The notes under the pieces: model-generated
The model's input: the letters and a program-made list of their open reading frames with translations, nothing else
Database searches by the model: none
Told to the model about the DNA's origin: nothing
Program-made: the position numbers and the translations under genes
In this document: piece by piece, positions 62,478-64,000 of the stretch
Position numbering within the stretch: position 1 is the first letter of the stretch
Layout: the number at the start of each line of letters is the position of its first letter
DNA from: Bradyrhizobium agreste
GTDB lineage: Bacteria > Pseudomonadota > Alphaproteobacteria > Rhizobiales > Xanthobacteraceae
Assembly (NCBI RefSeq): GCF_016031625.1
Contig: NZ_JACCHP010000004.1
Span: 62,001-126,000 of the forward strand
Length of the DNA: 64,000 nucleotides
Reading direction: 5' to 3'

Positions 62478-64000
<1,523 letters not shown>

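Overview
ORGANISM. The window is GC-rich, densely coded alphaproteobacterial chromosome, most like Bradyrhizobium or a close relative. The main reasons are a form I cbb cluster in the order (cbbA)-cbbL-cbbS-cbbX-rpe, many DUF families typical of that genus (DUF1194, DUF1499, DUF3072, DUF3124, DUF3147, DUF4142, DUF6496), mosaic palindromic intergenic repeats that begin GTCATTCCGG, and sigma-EcfG-type promoters (GGAAC-N16/17-CGTT). I see no rRNA, tRNA, transposase, integrase, phage gene or CRISPR array. This looks like stable chromosome rather than an island.

LAYOUT. 1-5 kb: end of a nucleotidyltransferase-like gene, a DUF1194 protein, then a fluoride riboswitch with a terminator/antiterminator platform driving an MFS transporter, two CrcB fluoride channels, a DUF190 protein and ClpS. 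5-10 kb: a lipoprotein, a class III cyclase, aroC, a histidine phosphatase and fabI. 9.5-11 kb: an ECF sigma factor with its membrane anti-sigma factor. 11-24.6 kb: housekeeping and metabolism (DnaJ/CbpA, pdxH, an SDR, corA, an L,D-transpeptidase, an extensin-like protein, an acyl-CoA ligase, DUF1499, an MBL hydrolase, glutaryl-CoA dehydrogenase, RibB), separated by repeat elements. 24.7-34 kb: a Kef-type antiporter, an aminotransferase, a BoxR-like HTH protein, an aldo-keto reductase, a PhoD phosphatase, a nitronate monooxygenase and an SDR. 34-38 kb: an HxlR regulator with a clear operator, and an EmrAB-type efflux pair.

37.9-58 kb is a stress-protein district: PRC-barrel, TPP oxidase/decarboxylase, DUF4142, PAP2 phosphatase, DUF3147, a ribbon-helix-helix-like protein, many small proteins, a giant hybrid kinase with eleven near-identical 92-residue HAMP-type repeats and three receiver domains, a REC-PAS-HWE kinase, DUF3072, a histone-tail-like DUF6496 protein, HtrA and a universal stress protein. 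At least nine genes here have EcfG-like promoters at plausible distances, three of them exact matches to GGAAC-N16-CGTT. The region therefore reads as a cluster of the general stress (PhyR-EcfG) regulon, although phyR, nepR and ecfG are not in the window. 58-64 kb: a GGDEF-EAL protein, then the Calvin-cycle genes read leftward.

MOST INTERESTING. The fluoride riboswitch unit that includes clpS; an intrinsic terminator placed between cbbS and cbbX; the EcfG promoter cluster, including a ribbon-helix-helix-like gene whose 8-bp palindrome covers its own -10 element; the 11-repeat HAMP kinase; and a leader in which the Shine-Dalgarno sequence is locked in an 8-bp stem upstream of a small secreted protein.
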